This document shows positions 44,701-56,243 of a stretch of 64,000 nucleotides of DNA, in pieces. This stretch comes from Ariolimax columbianus. Lineage: Eukaryota; Mollusca; Gastropoda; Stylommatophora; Arionidae. Position 1 is the first letter of the stretch. The number at the start of each line of letters is the position of its first letter. The stretch covers positions 19,816,293 to 19,880,292 of the forward strand of contig JAVGWX010000019.1 of NCBI GenBank assembly GCA_036924085.1, read 5' to 3'. A program made the position numbers and the translations under genes. The notes under the pieces were generated by a model that did not search any database, was not told the DNA's origin, and saw nothing but the letters and a program-made list of their open reading frames with translations.

Positions 44701-45299
44701 AAACTGCCACAGTGGAACACATTACAAACACACCCACACACCCACACATCCATACATTAGCGAATAAGTCTAGATAGTGCTCAAAGGTCTACGGTCTTGT
44801 GTGGAAAGGCCAGTAAAATCCAGAAAGATAAACACTTAATCAAGCAAACAAAACAATAGATCCCCCTTTCTCCCCAACAACCCTCTCCCGTCTGATATTG
44901 TGAACGAGGCACGAAAATATAGCGTTTTTATATTCTTCATTTGTTCTCAATTTGCCCTTATATCGTTAAGCACTCGCTGGGTTTTTTTCTGTCCAGCTAA
45001 CTGTTTGCTTCCTGCGATAGCATCACATCTCAAAAAATCTTCTAATGTCTTTTCATCCTTTTTAATGAGTCCATGTCCCAGAGCCGCACAGTGTTAAGGG
45101 TCAGATATGTTATCGATATTTCTTTCATGCAGCTAAACATTGACGTGTTTTTTATGTTAGAAGCTATTGTTCCTATTGTATGGGAAACCTTATATTTTTC
45201 ACTGAAAAGAGCGGCAGATTCTTGGAATTGTAAGGGCCGGCGAAGGCTGAAATCGATGTGCCTGTGTAATAATAAAGTAAAAGTCAAAACGCATAAAAC
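44701..45299. other. Unrecognised sequence
   Basis: No gene or named repeat. Confidence 0.35.
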
Positions 45300-45850
45300 T
45301 GTTGACTGCTTCTTCTTCGTCGTCGTTCGCTCTCAAACAAACGCATTTATCTCCCTCATAAATCTGCGGTTCTTCTTAGGCTTGTCGAATCGCCATACTG
45401 TTTATCTCGCAATTGGGTTGGGGAGGGCCATACAGCCACTCTGCTCTTCTCGTAGAGCCGACAGACCTGCAGAGTATGTTCCACTGTTTGTTTGTTCTCC
45501 TCACACGGACACATATCTGTGTGTCTAATTTTTAATTTATTAAACGAATGATTTTTCAGTCTGCAGTGACCCGTTGACAGTCTGAATATTGTCACTTGAT
45601 CTCTTCTTGGCAAGGAGTAGTGAACTTCGTCTATATCAGATCATGTATGTTCTCTGTGTACCTTGTCTTTGAAGCTTTAAGTTTTATCGTTTTAATTTGT
45701 TCATTTGTAGCTCTGTTGTTAGTTTAAGGATTTCCACCCCCGTCTATTGCTAGTCTATCTGAGTCCTCCTTGCCGTGTATCTTACAGTGTAAAGAGATCC
45801 ACTGAATTAATTGTTTTGGTGATTTATGAAGGCCATTATGACAGACAGGG
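45300..45850 (-). pseudogene. I-like LINE, RNase H end and C-terminal block
   Basis: The minus strand reads Q-W-I-S-L-H-C-K-I-H-G, a decayed linker, then V-T-I-F-R-L-S-T-G-H-C-R-L and C-P-C-E-E-N-K-Q-T-V-E-H-T-L-Q-V-C, and a TTC (GAA tail) end near 45308. It is clearly related to but older than the 38.7-kb family. Confidence 0.8.
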
Positions 45851-46137
45851 AATCTGTCAGGAAGACTATCTTGTCTCTGACATGGTTTTTGTTTTTCGCG
45901 ATGACTATTACAGCTATTTTTATTGGCTCAGCCTTAGCTTTCAGCACGTTTGAGATTGTTCCAGTAGCCATTCAGATATGGATTTCTTGTCGATTATTTA
46001 ATTTTGTGTACATTGTTGACTGCAGGGGATGTCAACAATATGGGGAGGAATTTGTAGTGAATTCATTGGGAAGTTTGTTTGAACGTTGTTATGTTTCTGA
46101 CTTAAATCGAAGCTGACTTTAATGTATACAATGATCA

Positions 46138-46610
46138 CTTCGGTATACCTCTACGCTTGTGAGACTTGGACTATGACGGCTGTACTAAAGCGTAACATTT
46201 GCGAAATGGAAATGTGATGCTTGCGAAGAATTCTTGGCATTTCATAAATGGATCGCGTTACAAACGAGATTTTCTTGAAATTGTTAGGAAGGAGTTGGGT
46301 CAATATAAAAACTTATTAACTATAGCAAAAACACGAGAATTGACATGGTATGACATATATCACGATCGGTTTGGCTGAACAAGACCGTCCTGCAAGTCAC
46401 TGTGTCTGGGAAGCGTGGGAGAGGGATACCAAAAAAGAGATGGGAGGACAATTTACAGGAGTGGATGGGAAGGTCTATGGATAAAACTAATACCCTGGCG
46501 AGAAATCGAGACGTATGGCCGGAACTGGTTCGAGAAACTGCAATAACGGTGCCTCAACGACCGTCTAGGTTACGGGACTGGTGGTGATGATGATGTTTCT
46601 GACACACTTT
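46138..46610 (+). pseudogene. LINE C-terminal fragment, third type
   Basis: It encodes Y-A-C-E-T-W-T-M-T, L-R-R-I-L-G-I, then S-G-K-R-G-R-G-I-P-K-K-R-W-E-D-N-L and ends R-D-W-W with a GATGATGATG tail. Stops occur in the first half; the last 60 codons are open. Confidence 0.8.
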
Positions 46611-46974
46611 TATGTCGTAATCTCGTAAATTAAATAAGCTCACAATCATAGTTATATTTGATTTTGTCCAGGTCTATCTTGCAGCTCGACCATTGGGTAT
46701 CTTACAGCCAGGCAGTCAGCACAGTCACTACTTTCCCCTGGGTTCCCTTCAGATTATGAGAAGTAAGTGTTCATGGAGATGAATGTATATTTTATTCCGC
46801 TGTGATATTCCTGCGGATTTTTACCAAGTTTGTCCTTTTTGTTTGTTGCACTTTTGTGTTCCTGATTGCTTTTACTTCAATGTTTTTCTTTGTGACTCAC
46901 ATTTGCCAGCATATGAGAAACATAAAAAAAACACATAATGCAATCAATAGTAGCATTTATGGGCAAGATATGTA

Positions 46975-47545
46975 AAGATGCCAATATTTTGTTGTTGCTT
47001 TTGTTGTTATCGTGTGCCCACAATTTTTGTTGTTGTTTATTTTGCGTTCGCCTTATTTCTTTATTCCTCTTTGCGGCGTGCGTTGCACTGGGGTTTTTAT
47101 TTTGCGCTTGTCGGTCCAGTACATCCGACTTTAGCATGCACTTTATGTAAGGGTCTGCTTCCTCCTGCATTTTCTAAGGGTTTGCTTCCCCGGGGTAACG
47201 GCCGGTGCTGTGATGGGGATCGAACCCAGCACCGTCGGATTGTGAGCCATGTCACTTAACCACTAGCCTGCGCCGTTCTCTATATGCCCACAATGAGTAA
47301 GATGACTTTTTGGTGCGCTCTGAAAAGGGCGTTTAGTGGCATGTTGCAGTAGCTTCCTTTACATCCAGAATGTGCTTTGCTTGACTTTATCTACGTGTCG
47401 CTCACAACTACGGGAATCACGGAGATTATTTTGATCCGCCACCTCGTTGGCCTGTCTTCTACGAAAATAGCTCGTTTCCAGTGAGACATACATGGAAGTG
47501 ATGTAGAGGTATTGGCCAGTCTATTTATCTGACTCTGACTAACAT
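46975..47545 (-). mobile_element. Family C element, copy 3, split by a SINE
   Basis: The left edge (GTTGTT-rich, to CCCACAAT) is at 46980-47024, and the remainder (CCCACAATGAGTAAG onward) at 47285-47545. A family B SINE sits between them. Confidence 0.7.
47025..47284 (-). mobile_element. tRNA-derived SINE, family B, copy 4, with TSD
   Basis: Full SINE in reverse orientation (head GTGGTTAAG side at right, T-rich tail side at left). TGCCCACAAT at 47015-47024 and 47285-47294 is a perfect 10-bp target duplication within family C. Confidence 0.93.
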
Positions 47546-47817
47546 GTCATATCAACATAGAAGACCCTGAACCGACTACGAACTGGTGTATCACGGTGCA
47601 AGGGGAATATGAAACGATGGGGGATACACAGATAATGACACATGGGACTGTGGGGCAATACAGGCTCCAGACCACCTGATCACCTGTCCCAACCTCCAGG
47701 TAACATGCACTAGGTGCGACATACTGGATGCAAATGACAAGACAGTCCATGTCGCTGAATACTGGATGCATACTGTATAACGTGGAGCTTGGACACGGAA
47801 AGAAGAAGAACATGTTG

Positions 47818-48085
47818 TGCATAACCAGACGTTAGTCTGCTCTCCCCGCCTGACCCTGACTACCAATCAGTATGCTGTGCCTGACCAGACGTTAGTCTGC
47901 TCTCCCCGCCTGACCCTGACTACCAATCAGTATGCTGTGCCTGACCAGACGTTAGTCTGCTCTCCCCGCCTGACCCTGACTACCAATCAGTATGCTGTGC
48001 CTGACCAGACGTTAGTCTGCTCTCCCCGCCTGACCCTGACTACCAATCAGTATGTTGTGCCTGACCAGACGTTAGTCTCTCTACC
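47818..48085 (+). repeat. 60-bp minisatellite, about 4.5 copies, from family C
   Basis: Four nearly identical units CCAGACGTTAGTCTGCTCTC, CCCGCCTGACCCTGACTACC, AATCAGTATGCTGTGCCTGA. The last third matches family C at about 43945-43985 (GATCAGTATGTTGTGCTTGA). The frame is open only because 60 is a multiple of 3. Confidence 0.92.
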
Positions 48086-48204
48086 CTCGGTGACATGCTA
48101 CTGAGAGATGTTATTCATAGCAATTGTATATCAAGCGAATTGCAGCAAATACCATCCCAGCATGAAAGCAAGTTTGCTTTACCAAAGGCTACCAGCAAAT
48201 GCTT

Positions 48205-48560
48205 TTTTTCGTCTTCTTCTTCTTGTTCTTCTTCTTTTCTTCTGCTTCTGCTTCTTCTTCTTCTTCTTCTTCTTCTTCTTCTTCTTGTGCTTCTTCTTCT
48301 TCTTCTTCTTCTTCTTGTGCTTCTTCTTCTTCTTCTTCTTCTTCTTGTGCTTCTTCTTCTTCTTCTTCTTCTTCTTGTGCTTCTTCTTCTTCTTCTTCTT
48401 CTTCTTCTTGTGCTTCTTCTTCTTCTTCTTCTCCTTCTTCTTCTTCTGCTTCTTCTTCTTCTTCTTCTTCGTCTGCGTTCTTTCTCAATTTTCCGCTACC
48501 AAGCCCTTACTTTCGGTCCGAAACATCGGTCTTCAGCAGCACAAAAGGTCAAACAGCTAT
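48205..48560 (-). mobile_element. Family A fragment with a 270-bp (TTC)n tail
   Basis: 48476-48560 is the 3' region of family A in reverse (CAATTTTCCGCTACCAAGCC, then CATCGGTCTTCAGCA) with an internal deletion. 48205-48475 is TTC repeat punctuated by TTGTGC every 36-39 bp, so the microsatellite itself has become a minisatellite. Confidence 0.75.
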
Positions 48561-49610
48561 AATTGTTCCTTGCAAAGCTTGATATGTTAGCTATCAGTTG
48601 TTTGTGCCCATTGATATGTAGTATGTGCCTGTTTTATTGTATTTGTCTTTCACGAAGACATGTTAGTCTATTCTTATCGTGTTTTTTTGTTTTGGTATTG
48701 CAAAGTCAGCTATTAAACCTCTGTTCTAAAAGTAAGTATCACTGCGTTATTTAATTTCACAAGGAGCTTTTAAAGGGCTGAGGAATAAAGGCCGCTTGCC
48801 ATTACAATCGCCACGCACTGTATATACACGATTTTTTTGGGGGGTCGTTAGAAAAACCTATGTCTTACCGAGAATATTGAATGCCGGTCCTAGTGGTGAA
48901 AGACCGAGATTCAAACCGCTCGCCCGCGATCTTCTGAACCTTAGATAGCTGGTTGATTCATTGGGATCTGACTAACTGTTGCCATGGAGATAACAAGAAC
49001 ACAAATATATCTGAGGTGGTACCCAAAATATTATTGTTAACAAAGGAGATACCATAGGGCACCTGGATTTAAATGGAGGATGTGAAACCAAAACAAATTG
49101 AGTCACTTGTGCAACGCTCGGGGAAACGGCTCAGTCCCTAAACATCCAGAGCGACAGTTATACATCCCTTTTATTACACGGACAACGACAAATCCATCTA
49201 CGTCATAGAGGATTTTCATGTGGTGGGGTAGGGTAAGGGGATGATGGGGCGGGGTGGAGGGGTCACTCTAACTGATAGGTAAATGCGCTTGCCACTGAAA
49301 AGACGTAAAGGCAAAACGGTTGAGTTTGGAATCTCAAAAGGTTTTAATTAGGCGTCCCCTGGTCTCTATTAGATGTGTGACCATCGTCTAGTCACATTGG
49401 AGATTGACGACAAGCACATATATCCAGTAGGATGTCATCAGCTGTCCAGGCAACATTCAGAAAAACTAATGACCACCTACCCAAAACGCGATCTAACTTT
49501 CCTCAGATAAGGCGCAAGTAAAGTAAACATTGCAAAGTAAATAACACGCTGCGGAAAGCCGTCGACTATCTGACAGCAGGTATAACTAGACTCTGGGAAT
49601 ATCAGGATAC
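48561..49610. other. Unrecognised sequence
   Basis: Around 48840-48960 a sequence with AGATTCAAACCGC could be a decayed tRNA-like repeat, but I cannot support it. Nothing else seen. Confidence 0.3.
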
Positions 49611-49614
49611 CAAG

Positions 49615-49870
49615 AATTCCAAGTATTTCAAAAATTTCAAGTATTTTAAGCATTTCATGAATTTAATTAGTCTGTATTTAAAGTATTCCTCAAAGTATTC
49701 TAAATATTGCAAGTACCACGTATTCCAAGTATTTAACGTATTCTGTATTTCGGTATTCAAATTATTCTGCACTCCAAGGATTATAAGTATTTCTTTTTCA
49801 GAGTATTATAAGTATCGCAGGTATTCTAATGACTCCAAGTATTCTAAGTATTCCATGTATTCCAAGTAAG
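49615..49870 (+). repeat. Degenerate short repeat, AAGTATTCC-like
   Basis: Irregular units AAGTATTC, AAGTATTT and CCAAGTATT every 8-18 bp. An old, eroded low-complexity array. Confidence 0.75.
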
Positions 49871-49929
49871 TAGGTCTGAGATTTATTGACTGCAGACAAA
49901 GAGAGTAAAATAATTAAATACAACCAGTA

Positions 49930-50215
49930 GCGAGGTTCGAGTCAAGCTGAGTGGAACATCGTTAGACGAGGTGGATAGCGTCGCATTCCTGGGAGGCACC
50001 ATGGAGAGGACGCACAGTGCAGATGGGATGTGGTGACTGGAATTTGTAAGAAGCCAAAATGGAATATGACATGTCGAGACCTATAGGGAACTTGTGAAAT
50101 GATCAACATGCATGCCTCGATTTAGATCGTCAGCTCCAATATGAGGACTGCTTTTCTATATAGAATGAAGGTGTTGCCCATCGCGAAGAGCTGATGGCCA
50201 CAATGGGTTGTTTTA
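49930..50215 (+). pseudogene. Possible LINE post-RT fragment
   Basis: V-K-L-S-G-T-S-L-D-E-V-D-S-V-A-F-L-G-G-T, then M-R-T-A-F-L-Y-R-M-K-V-L-P-I, resembles the post-polymerase region of LINEs but is badly decayed. 50560-50660 may hold a little more of it (L-S-W-I-G-H-T-L-R). Confidence 0.45.
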
Positions 50216-51186
50216 ATAATGTGATGTGCGCTGTATTTGGACTATAGTGGGAAAGAATATGCGCTGGTCATCAATCTCACTCTTATCCCGAGTTACCTTG
50301 AATCAGTGGCAAGACTATTGGTCGAGACGACTGGAGGTAACTCGGGATGTAGGCACTCTGGTCTTACCTCCCGTGAAACATGCGGGATTCGATCGCCGAC
50401 TGTTTGCTTTCATCACTGAGAGAGGCGAGTGCTTTAACCTCTTGACTACAGCAACCGCATTACGGAATAAGACATGGCGACTTACATGTTCAATATTCAG
50501 AAATTGCAGGACTGTCAACAGGTCAATGAATGGACTTCTGAGCCAGATGTGGTTCGACAGGGTGGCAAATCAAAACTTGTAGAAAAATGAAGACAACGAT
50601 GGGTGGGAAGGAAGATCGTAGCATGAAGTTGAGCTGGATAGGCCATACACTGCGAGAGCTTTAGGCTAGTGCCGTTTGACAGTCTCTGTCATGGAGCCCA
50701 CGGGGAGAAAGAGGCAAGAGGGGGACAAAGAACATCTATAAAACCTAGAGGCCGATGCAAGAGAGATAGGGGGGGAGGGGGGGGGGCTGCTAGAGATGAA
50801 GACACATGCCAGGTCTGCTTGTAGAGAGTTGGTTGATAGCCTCTGCACCCCAAGGTGATGAGAGCAAAGAAGATGGAAAAGAAGAAGAAGAAGAAGAAGG
50901 AGAAGAAGCCATTATGGGTATATCTTCCAAGTGTACTTAAGTGCATGACGTAACAGTTAGTACACTCTAAGAAATGCTGGCTTATTGTAATAACTTTTAG
51001 CCAATGAAATTGGAAGTGCGTACAATCAAATATTGCCCCAGTACTAATTAGAAACGAGGGTCAGGAACATTCGGCTCAATGGCGGGATCTCGCTCTTCAG
51101 CCGGAAAAAAAAGGTCAAGCCGGCAATCCCATTAATTAGATGAACAAGAATACACACCATGTTTTCCTTTTGGTTGATTACAAGTT
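50216..51186. other. Mostly unrecognised sequence
   Basis: A G run near 50769-50787 and a GAA tract near 50880-50910 are the only clear features. Confidence 0.35.
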
Positions 51187-51380
51187 TGCCTTTCTGGATT
51201 CTACTGGCGAACGTACGCTGCTCTACACCTCGGGCCGTAGTCCTTTTGGTGATATCAGGACGAATTGGCCAGTATACGATGCGTGTGTACCTGCTTGTAA
51301 TGTGGTATTTTGGCTAGAGTATGGCAGCTTCTTTGCATATGTTTGTAATGTGGACGTGTTTGTCAGTGTATGGATGTGTG
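51187..51380 (-). mobile_element. Family D repeat, diverged copy
   Basis: Read on the minus strand it follows family D in reverse order (GGATTCTACTGGCGAACG, TTGGTGATATCAGGACGAA on plus) and then passes into the 50-bp array at 51380. Confidence 0.65.
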
Positions 51381-51860
51381 TGTGTATCTGTTTGTAGTAC
51401 TGATGTATTGACCAGTGCATGGATGCGTGTGTGTATCTGTTTGTAGTGCGGATGTATTGACCAGTGCATGGATGCGTGTGTGTATCTGTCTGTAGTACGG
51501 ATGTATTGACCAGTGCATGGATGCGTGTATGTGTCTGTTTGTAGTACGGATGTATTGACCAGTGCATGGACGTGAGTGTGTATCTGTTAGTAGTACGGAT
51601 GTATTGACCAGTGCATGGATGCGTGTGTGTATCTGTTTGTAGTGCGGATGTATTGACCAGTGCATGGATGCGTGTGTGTATCTGTCTGTAGTACGGATGT
51701 ATTGACCAGTGCATGGATGCGTGTATGTATCTGTTTGTAGTACGGATGTATTGACCAGTGCATGGATGCGTGTGTGTATCTGTTTGTAGTGCGGATGTAT
51801 TGACCAGTGCATGGATGCGTGTGTGTATCTGTTTGTAGTACGGACGTATTGACATTTTTT
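51380..51860 (-). repeat. 50-bp minisatellite from family D
   Basis: About 9.5 units with plus-strand GTATTGACCAGTGCATGGAT and GCGTGTGTGTATCTGTTTGT. The reverse complement (ACAGATACACACACGCATCC, TGCACTGG) aligns with family D at 57386-57426 (ACAGATACACACATGCATCC, AGCACTGG). Confidence 0.9.
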
Positions 51861-51904
51861 GTAGTACAAATGTTTGCCAATTCGTTTTATTCTTCTTTTC
51901 GATT

Positions 51905-52250
51905 GTGTTCTACTTATACCTTTCAGTGTCAGGTTATGAAGACGTTTCTTGACCGGGTCCTAGTATGTACTTATACCTTTCAGTGTCAGGTTATGAAGAC
52001 GTTTCTTGACCGGGCCCTAGTATGTACTTATACCTTTCAGTGTCAGGTTATGAAGACGTTTCTTGACCGGGTCCTAGTATGTACTTATACCTTTCAGTGT
52101 CAGGTTATGAAGACGTTTCTTGACCGGGCCCTAGTATGTACTTATACCTTTCAGTGTCAGGTTATGAAGACGTTTCTTGACCGGGCCCTAGTATGTACTT
52201 ATACCTTTCAGTGTCAGGTTATGAAGATGTTTCTTGACCCGGTCCTAGTA
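51905..52250 (+). repeat. 57-bp minisatellite, 6 copies
   Basis: Near-identical units CTTATACCTTTCAGTGTCAG, GTTATGAAGACGTTTCTTGA, CCGGGTCCTAGTATGTA. A single copy of the central part occurs at 4519-4556. Open frames arise because 57 is a multiple of three. Confidence 0.93.
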
Positions 52251-52500
52251 TGTACTTCGTACAAGGAGAGTTTTACTGCTTCTGTTATTTCTGCTATCAA
52301 TCTCTTACATTTCGGCCCTTGTATCGATTGTATCTGTATAGCATTGCTTTCTGAGTGATACTATCTGGTGTTTGTCGCGTGACGTGGCTGAACCATTTGG
52401 TTTGCTGTCTCATGATGAGGATCAGCCCTGGTGTTGTACCTACTTGTTTCCTAATATCTTCATTTCTGATTCTATCCATTATCGTTACTCAATGCATTTT
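52251..52500 (-). pseudogene. LINE C-terminal fragment
   Basis: The minus strand reads M-D-R-I-R-N-E-D-I-R-K-Q-V-G-T-T, then W-F-S-H-V-T-R-Q. It is close to the fragment at 4650-4860, with the same neighbour sequence (TTTTACTGCTTCTGTTATTT). Confidence 0.75.
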
Positions 52501-53131
52501 ATGAAGGAATTTAATCTCTGTTCTGTTATTAATACTTCCTGAATTTATCACATAGACAAATGTGGCCTAAAGTCCGATCAGTGATTTGACTTCCGCCCAT
52601 TGTCCAAAACACGTTTGACGAATTCCGAACTACAATCTCATATAACGGTCTGCATTTCCTACGTGACTTTTAGTGTAATTGATTTTATCAGACCACTTCA
52701 GACTTCTTTTTCTAACCAACGCAAATATTTAAATCTCAACTTTGTGTTTGCTAGCGTTTTTACAGCACACGTTAAACCAGGAGTTCTTAAGCAGGGATCG
52801 TGCAAAGATTTCAGACGGTCTGTGAGCTTAGATGGGTAAACATCTGCATATTATGTCAATTCTCAATAACCGCCCACTGAAGTCTAGCGTTTCTTTCACT
52901 TTGGAAAGTATGCAATAATGTTTATAAATGAAAGTAGTATTAGCTAGATCTGTGTCAACAATAGACGTAATATATATTTTCGTTAAATATTACAGTTGTT
53001 CGATATCTTGAATAATCGCTAACGCTCATCAGTACTTTGAAACGTCGTCAGTTATTAGACCCACCGCTATACCGCGCTGACATATTTATTTTTTTAGCAC
53101 GCCATGACGTCACGAAAATTTTTATTTTACC
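52501..53131. other. Unrecognised AT-rich sequence
   Basis: No gene or repeat that I can support. Confidence 0.35.
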
Positions 53132-53141
53132 GAATTAAATC

Positions 53142-53880
53142 CAGTCTTTCTCCTCGCTCATTTCTGTGTCCCAAACCAAAAGGTCCTCGAACACTTCTCT
53201 CCTCTTCGGCTTTTTCCTCTCCGACTTTCGCATTGAAATCTCAAATGATGACCAAGATGTATCTTTTTTCAACTTTTTCCATCGCTTCTTGCAAGGTGTT
53301 ATAAAAATCATCCATTTCACAATCGTCTGCTGCCGATGTTGGTGCATACACTTGAATTATTGTTAAATTTCTAGTCTTTTTCTTTAGTCTGATTACAATT
53401 ATGCGGTCGTTGACTGGATTGTAACCCAGTAGTGAAGGTGCTGTCTTCTTTGACAGAATAAAGCCGACCCCGCTTTTTCCACCCTTGTCCGTCCCAGAGT
53501 ATATAAATGTTTCTCCTGAGGAGCTGGTACAGTGCTTTTGTCCGGCCCATCTATGCTCAGAGACTCCAAGAATCTCTATCTTGGTTCTCTTCATTTCTCT
53601 TCCGATCATGAATAACTTGCCCTGGTATATGCTCCTGACATTCCAGGTGCCTATTCTTAGTTTTGTTTTTAGTCCCATTTCAGAGTTGTCCACTGTAATG
53701 CAGTCAGGCTTTAGGCCGTCATCTCTATTACTTGTACTGACTCTGAAATTGACCTCTTCCCCAGTTGGCGTCGATGATCTGCCTGGTCTGAGGGCCTCAC
53801 CATCAGATCTTTGAGTTTCGTTTCTCTCGACTGTCATAGGTTTCTTGGCATTTTACATCCAGTAGTTTGCCATTGCTTTC
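53142..53880 (-). pseudogene. RTE-like endonuclease, N-terminal part
   Basis: The minus strand starts with a leader, then a coding start near 53837. The endonuclease-fold motifs are I-G-T-W-N-V-R-S-I, then G-V-S-E-H-R-W-A-G, S-G-V-G-F-I-L, N-D-R-I-I-V-I-R-L and Q-V-Y-A-P-T-S-A. D-F-N-A-K-V-G follows a stop near 53241, where Gly is expected (G-D-F-N). There is a frameshift near 53185. Proteins of this type are often labelled craniofacial development protein 2-like in databases; here it is the element's own nuclease. Confidence 0.9.
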
Positions 53881-53881
53881 T

Positions 53882-56226
53882 GGAAGACTGGTTGAATTCT
53901 GCACGGAAAACAACCTCTCCATTGCCAACACCTTCTTCAAACAACATCCACGAAGACTGTACACGTGGACCTCCCCGGATGGCAACAGCAGAAACCAAAT
54001 AGACTACATCCTAGTGCAACAAAGATGGAGATCAAATGTGCTGGCGACAAAAACACTGCCAGGTGCAGACTGCGATACGGACCACGAATTACTGTTTGCA
54101 GTTTTCCAAACAAGTCTACGCAGGATCTACAAAGGTTGCCAGCCAATACGCTTCGATGTATCAGCAATACCTACTGAATACAACATCAAAGTAGAAAACA
54201 AATTTGAGGCGTTGCTTGCTATACAGGAAGAGATGACATCTGAGGAGTTGACATCGTACGCAAGGGAGATTTTGATCTCGACAGCAAAAGAAATGATTCC
54301 AAAGATATTGCACAAGACACAGAGCTATATAACAGACGAAACACAGAAACTCATTGCAGAAAGGCAACAATTAAAACAAATGGGAAGTAAGGGGACCAAC
54401 ACAGCATATAAAAACTGCGCAAGAAAAGTTAGAAGAGAAATAAGAAAAGATAAAAGAAGATATATAGTAGAAACATGTAAGGATATAGAAAACCTACAAC
54501 AACAAGGCAGAGAAAGAGATGCATTCAAAGCAATAAGAACACTGACAAGGGAATTCCGTCCGGTTCCACATGTCATAAATGACGAAGAGGATAACACACT
54601 AACAGAAACCAAAGACATACTGAATAGATGGAGAGAGTACTGCAGAACCATGTATGGAGACAGCACAAAGCGCTCAGTTACAATCCTACCAAAGGATGAG
54701 AAAGAACCTTAACCAACATTGGAAGAAGTACGCTCTGCAATTAAAAGCCTGAAAAAGGGAAAGTCCCCAGGATGCGATGATATCCCAGCAGAGCTAATAC
54801 AAGCAGGAGGAGAGGCATGTGCTCGAGTCTACCACAAGCTGTGTAAACAGATATGGCACAGTGCAGAGTGGCCAGAAGCATGGAAGAAATCAATTTATAT
54901 TCCCAACCCCAAAAAAGGCAACCTGAAGCTGTGCACGAACTACCGAACTATCGCACTGATCAGCCATGCTAGCAAGATACTCCTGCGAATCCTATTAAGA
55001 AGGATAGAGAAAAGGTTTGAATCTGAAATTCACGTAGTCCAGGCAGGTTTTAGGAAAGACAGAGGGACCCGGGACCACATATTCAATTTAGGAATATCTA
55101 TGAAAAATGTAGAGAGTTTAATGTAGACCTGTACACATGTTTCATTGATTACACTAAGACCTTCGACACGGTAAAACATCAAAATCTGTGGAGAATCATG
55201 AAGGAAATGGGGTTTCCTTTGCATATAGTCCATCTCATTGACACATTATACCAAGATCAACAAGCCGCTGTCCGAGTATCTGGGCAAACATCAGATTGGT
55301 TTGCAGTACAAAAGGGAGTCCGACAGGGATGTATACTCTCACCTTATCTGTACAACATATATGCGGGATGTATAATGAGAAATTTGCGAGAAGATGAGAA
55401 CATTGAAAGTTTCGACCCATTTACGATTGGGGGGTACGAGATTTCAGAGTTACGATATGCAGATGACACAGTGATACTATCAAGAAGTGCGGAAGGGCTA
55501 GAGCAGCTACTTTCAGCCGTTAATGGACATAGTAAAGATCAAAATCTGTTCATAAACATAAACAAAACAAAGATAATGACCACCGATAAAACACAATGTC
55601 AGCATACATTTACAGTGGGTGGTGAGGAAATAGATCAGGTTACACATTTTGAATATCTGGGCTCCAGAATCGACAAAAATGGTGACTGCTCGAAAGAAAT
55701 CAGAAGAAGACTAGCTATGGCAATGCAGAGACTGAACAGCCTGGAGAAATTATGGCAGGGCACCAACAAAACGATAAAAGTAAAAGTCTTGAGAGCCTGT
55801 GTTTTTCCTGTGGCAGCTTAAGGCTGTGAAGCATGGACGATTACCAAAACTTCTAGACAAAGAATCGAATCCTTCGAGTCAAAATGTTACAGAAAGATCC
55901 TCAGAATACCCTGGACAGAGAAAAGAACAAATGTAGACATTCGGCAAGAGTAGAGCATAGAGGAGAACTGGTTTATCAATTCCATTTTGGCTAGAAAATG
56001 CAAATACTTTGGTCACATCAAGAGACACAACGGTCTTGAGAGGACGGTGATGGAAGGTATGGTGCCAGGCAAAAGAGGAAGGGGTAGACCAAGAAGACGA
56101 TGGCACCAAGATATCCAGGAGTGCCTGGGTATGACAGTGGCGGAAGCTGGAGTTTTGGCAAGGGAACGAGTTTCTTTCAGACAGACTGTGATGGGAGCGA
56201 CGTTCTACAAAGGACATGCTACATGA
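53882..56226 (+). pseudogene. RTE-like endonuclease end and reverse transcriptase
   Basis: It begins G-R-L-V-E-F-C-T-E-N-N, with N-Q-I-D-Y-I-L-V and D-H-E-L-L, the end of the nuclease. The linker is Lys/Arg-rich. The polymerase follows with G-K-S-P-G-C-D-D-I-P-A-E-L, Q-A-G-F-R-K-D-R-G-T-R-D, G-V-R-Q-G-C-I-L-S-P-Y-L and the intact catalytic Y-A-D-D at 55456-55467. The C-terminal part reaches G-A-T-F-Y-K-G-H-A-T. Inactivating changes are TAA at 54710, a one-base deletion near 55110, TAA near 55819 (TAT in the copy at 34.7 kb) and TAG near 55951. Confidence 0.93.
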
Positions 56227-56243
56227 TGATGATCGAATTAAAT

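Larger units (their letters stand above)
53142..56233 (+). mobile_element. RTE-like LINE, near full length, 5' part inverted
   Basis: CGAATTAAAT at 53132-53141 and 56234-56243 is a perfect 10-bp target duplication, so the whole 3.09 kb is one insertion. 53142-53880 is the 5' part (leader and most of the endonuclease) in reverse. 53882-56226 is the remainder in forward orientation, ending in ATGATGATGAT. The outer end of the inverted part (…GAAAGACTGG) and the start of the forward part (GGAAGACTGG…) overlap by 7 bases and are adjacent in the intact element. This is the structure expected from twin priming. Confidence 0.95.

Noticed and set aside
51223..51880. Repetitive Thr/His-rich open frame of 210 codons on the minus strand
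   Set aside because: The 50-bp period cycles through three frames, so the sequence shifts between the same peptides. It is an array artefact.
53241..53837. Host gene resembling craniofacial development protein 2
   Set aside because: The resemblance is to the endonuclease that such database entries share with RTE elements. The target duplication shows it belongs to the LINE insertion.
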